A DNA stretch of 64,000 nt, taken from contig CACWFY010000001.1 in NCBI GenBank assembly GCA_902760345.1, positions 62,001 through 126,000 on the forward strand, read 5' to 3'. The notes under the pieces are model-generated. The model ran no database searches. It was not told where the DNA came from and saw only the letters and a program-made list of their open reading frames with translations. Positions 61,388 to 64,000 of the stretch are shown here, in pieces (positions within the stretch are counted from its first letter, which is position 1; every line of letters starts with the position of its first letter). The stretch is from an uncultured Bacteroidales bacterium. Its GTDB lineage: Bacteria; Bacteroidota; Bacteroidia; Bacteroidales; Bacteroidaceae. The translations under genes and the position numbers were made by a program.

Positions 61388-63976
61388 ATGAAACTGAAGT
61401 TCTGTATACGCTATCGTACAGCATGGGGAGAAAGCATGCATGTGGTTGTCGGCTATTATCGTCAGGACGGCACCGTCAGACGCCAGAATCTGACCATGCA
61501 GACAGAGGATGGTGAGCTATGGACGCTGGAGACGGCCGCATTGACCAGCAGGCAACACCCCTTGTCACACCTTATATATAATTATCAGGTGGAAAACGCC
61601 GAGGGTGAAGTGTTGCGTAGCGAGTGGGACGAGATACCCCGCATTTATCATTTCGACGCCTCGCAAGACTATATCTTTCCAGACCAGTGGCGAGATCGTC
61701 CGTTGCCCTACCATCTGTATAGTGCAGCCTACCAGACCACCAGTCAGGGAACGTCTGACGAACAGGTGCAGATAGCACGTCTGCCCTTGTTTCGCCGCAC
61801 CATCATCTTCCGCGTGTCGGCACCCCAACTGAAAGCAGGTCAGGCCGTTGCCGTCTGTGGCAGCCATCCGGCGCTGGGCTCGTGGAACACGTCGCGCTAT
61901 GTGGTGATGGAGCCTGTGGGACGTTCTGAGTGGATGCTCTCCGTCAATGCGATGGGCTGGCTACTGCCTGTAGAGTATAAGTTCGTGGTGGTCGACACGG
62001 CTACGCACACCTTACTGCAATGGGAGGAGGGCGACAACAGGACGGTCGACGTCGAAGTGAACGACGGCGAAGTGCTGGTGCTCTATGGCGACCCGTTGCG
62101 TCTCTGTGAGGAGCCTTGGCGACTGGCTGGTGTCAGCATTCCCGTTTTTGCGCTGCGTAGCGAGCATAGCTATGGCGTGGGCGACTTCGGCGACCTGCGC
62201 CGTTTCGTCGACTGGGCGGTGGCTACGGGCATGAAAGTCATCCAACTGTTGCCTGTCAACGATACTACGCTGAGCCACCAGTGGTCGGACTCGTGTCCCT
62301 ACAACCTGATGAGCTACTTTGCCCTGCATCCCCATTATGTCGACTTGGAGGCGGCAGGCACGTTGCGCTCTAAGACGCAGATGACGCAGTTTCTGCGTCG
62401 TCGCCAGGAGCTGAATGCGTTGCCCTATAGCGACTATGAGGCTGTCGACCGCGTGAAGAACGAATATCTGCAACAGCTCTTTGCCGAACAGGGCAAGAAG
62501 GTGGTAGAGTCGAAGGACTTTAAGGCCTTTGTGGAAGCCAACGAGGAGTGGCTGAAACCGTATGCGGATTATTGTAATGAGTCCGCAGACTACGTGCACT
62601 TTGTGCAATTTTTATTGCACAGTCAGCTGAAAGCTGCTGCCGACTATGCCCGCGAGAAGGGTGTGGCGCTGATGGGCGATCTGCCTATCGGGTGTCATCC
62701 GGATAGCGTTGAGGTCAAGCAACATCCAGAGCTGTTCCATCTGAACTGTCAGGCAGGAACGCCTCCAGACAATTTCTCGCCGCAAGGACACAATTGGGGA
62801 TATCCCACCTACTGCTGGGGCGACGCCTTGTATGCCGTGTTTAGAAAGCGCCTGAGCCATCTGTCGCAGTACTTTGATGCCATGCGCATAGACCATGTGC
62901 TGGGCTACTTCCGCATTTGGGAGATACCCGAAGAGGCCGTGTCGGGCGTGTTGGGTCATTTCTCGCCAGCCCTGCCGATGACTGTCGACGAGATAGAGTA
63001 TTTCGGACTGCCGTTCCGCAAGGAACTCTATACGCGGCCATTTATCAACGACAAACTCATTGACCGCCTGTTTGGCATTCATGCTAATTTCGTACGCGAG
63101 AACTACTTGACGCACAAGGCCTACGGGCTGTACGACCTGAAGGACGAATGCTGCACACAACGCCGTATACAACAGCTTTTCAGCGAACGACGCGACGAGA
63201 ACAGCCTGTGGATTCGCGACGGACTGATGCGGCTGGTCTGCAACGTGCTGTTTGTGGAAGACCCGCGTCAGCCAGAGATGTACCATCCGCGTATGGGTGT
63301 CATCAACGAGCCCGTCTACGAGGCGCTGACCTCTGAGGAGAAAGATGCCTTCCTGCGGCTGTACAACAACTATTTTTACCAGCGCCACTCGTTCTTCTGG
63401 GGACATCAGGCCTTGAAGCGTCTGCCGGCCATCCTGAACGGCTGTCGCATGTTGATATGTGCCGAGGACTTGGGCATGTTGCCCGACTGCGTGGAGCCCG
63501 TGCTCGACCAGTTGCGCATCCTGACGCTGGAGGTGCAGCAGATGCCCAAACAACAAGGCTTTGAGTATACCCATCTGGAGGCCAATCCGATACGCAGCGT
63601 GTGTACCATCTCGACGCACGATATGGCGCCGTTGCGACAGTGGTGGCAGGAACAGCCCGAGCGTCGCCAGCGTTACTACGTTACGATGTTGCAGAAAGAG
63701 GGTAGGGCACCCGAACAGTTGCCTGTCCATCTGGCTGAAGAGATCATCGCCCGCCACCTCTACTGCCCGTCCATGCTCTGCATCCTGCAGTTGCAAGACT
63801 GGCTGGCAATGGATACGGAGTTGCGCTCGAAACAGCCCCGACAGGAACGCATCAACGTGCCCAGCGATCCGTATAACCGCTGGCAATACCGCATGCATGT
63901 CACCATAGAACAGCTGCTGGAGGCTACACGATATAATAACAAGGTGAAAACCATGATCCAGCGCAGCAGAAGATGA
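61388..63976 (+). CDS. malQ: 4-alpha-glucanotransferase with N-terminal starch-binding domains
   Basis: 862 residues from the ATG at 61388. Two CBM20-like starch-binding modules fill residues 1-250 (FRVSAPQLKAGQAVAVCGSH and PALGSWNTSRYVVM in the second). The GH77 domain follows: AGVSIPVFALRSEHSYGVGD, PYNLMSYFALHPHYVDLEAA, DLPIGCHPDSVE, catalytic Asp in YFDAMRIDHVLGYFRIWEIP, CAEDLGMLPDCVEPVL and STHDMAPLRQWW. It rearranges maltodextrins. There is no signal peptide, so it is cytosolic. The N-terminal CBM20 pair is common in Bacteroidota and plant-type MalQ. Confidence 0.95.
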   Translation: MKLKFCIRYRTAWGESMHVVVGYYRQDGTVRRQNLTMQTEDGELWTLETAALTSRQHPLSHLIYNYQVENAEGEVLRSEWDEIPRIYHFDASQDYIFPDQWRDRPLPYHLYSAAYQTTSQGTSDEQVQIARLPLFRRTIIFRVSAPQLKAGQAVAVCGSHPALGSWNTSRYVVMEPVGRSEWMLSVNAMGWLLPVEYKFVVVDTATHTLLQWEEGDNRTVDVEVNDGEVLVLYGDPLRLCEEPWRLAGVSIPVFALRSEHSYGVGDFGDLRRFVDWAVATGMKVIQLLPVNDTTLSHQWSDSCPYNLMSYFALHPHYVDLEAAGTLRSKTQMTQFLRRRQELNALPYSDYEAVDRVKNEYLQQLFAEQGKKVVESKDFKAFVEANEEWLKPYADYCNESADYVHFVQFLLHSQLKAAADYAREKGVALMGDLPIGCHPDSVEVKQHPELFHLNCQAGTPPDNFSPQGHNWGYPTYCWGDALYAVFRKRLSHLSQYFDAMRIDHVLGYFRIWEIPEEAVSGVLGHFSPALPMTVDEIEYFGLPFRKELYTRPFINDKLIDRLFGIHANFVRENYLTHKAYGLYDLKDECCTQRRIQQLFSERRDENSLWIRDGLMRLVCNVLFVEDPRQPEMYHPRMGVINEPVYEALTSEEKDAFLRLYNNYFYQRHSFFWGHQALKRLPAILNGCRMLICAEDLGMLPDCVEPVLDQLRILTLEVQQMPKQQGFEYTHLEANPIRSVCTISTHDMAPLRQWWQEQPERRQRYYVTMLQKEGRAPEQLPVHLAEEIIARHLYCPSMLCILQLQDWLAMDTELRSKQPRQERINVPSDPYNRWQYRMHVTIEQLLEATRYNNKVKTMIQRSRR

Positions 63977-63977
63977 C

Positions 63978-64000
63978 CCCATAAGTCCCATTAGCCCCAT
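63978..64000. repeat. 9-bp direct repeat after malQ, running off the window
   Basis: CCCATAAGT, CCCATTAGC, CCCAT, cut by the window edge. Same unit as 53771-53797 (reverse complement) and 2490-2520. Confidence 0.7.

Noticed and set aside
62612-64000. 462-codon open frame antisense to malQ
   Set aside because: It mirrors codon bias of malQ, which is a clear GH77 gene; the translated product shows no family features.
1-64000. Whole-window search by eye for tRNA, rRNA and insertion sequences
   Set aside because: No cloverleaf-like segment, rRNA stretch, transposase or terminal inverted repeats with target duplication was recognised.

Overview
The window is a stretch of chromosome from a Bacteroidota bacterium, most likely a Prevotellaceae member (Prevotella, Segatella or Xylanibacter type). 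The evidence is the TAnnTTTG promoter box seen before most transcription units, the absence of clear Shine-Dalgarno sequences, a subtilase with a type IX secretion tail, and Bacteroidota families (DUF3078, DUF1573, DUF1846, DUF6078, BT4734-type VapE). No rRNA, tRNA, CRISPR array or insertion sequence was seen.

Layout. 0-6 kb: a leftward operon yidC, DUF1846, S9 peptidase, MFS transporter (cut by the window edge). 6-10.6 kb: DUF3078 outer-membrane protein, DUF1573, aspS, and two small winged-helix-type proteins. 10.6-18.7 kb: a first glycan assembly island with a GT4, an acetyltransferase, three related GT4 enzymes, another glycosyltransferase, LicD and a GT2. 18.7-26 kb: S8 protease, GH115 and GH127/GH146 hydrolases. 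26-29.8 kb: DUF6078, a 595-bp intergenic region dense in iteron-like repeats, a VapE primase/helicase-like protein, and a small secreted protein behind a long leader hairpin. 29.8-49 kb: a large AT-rich Wzx/Wzy-type exopolysaccharide locus. It has a receiver protein, a phosphoglycosyl transferase with a receiver-like domain, a half-size TolC-like protein, a Wzc-like co-polymerase, Wzy, Wzx, many glycosyltransferases, a TupA-like ATP-grasp protein, an acetylesterase-like lipoprotein and an acyltransferase. 49-55.6 kb: xylulokinase, buk, ptb, gmd, manC and DedA. 55.6-64 kb: TPR protein, frame-disrupted glnS, a 0.6-kb gene-free repeat region, a candidate small RNA, a broken secreted-protein gene, mltG and malQ.

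How it fits together. manC and gmd supply GDP-mannose-derived sugars. The two glycan islands assemble and export surface polysaccharide. GH115, GH127/GH146, xylulokinase and MalQ process dietary glycans, and ptb/buk suggest butyrate formation or acyl-CoA conversion.

The signals most worth a second look are these. Two glycosyltransferase genes contain in-frame 7-bp tandem repeats, which could make them phase-variable, and further period-7, -8 and -9 repeats sit at gene junctions. The DUF6078/VapE intergenic region looks like a replication origin or a complex operator. The exopolysaccharide locus has no visible Wza and uses unusual core proteins. A promoter-terminator pair brackets a candidate RNA of about 90 nt.
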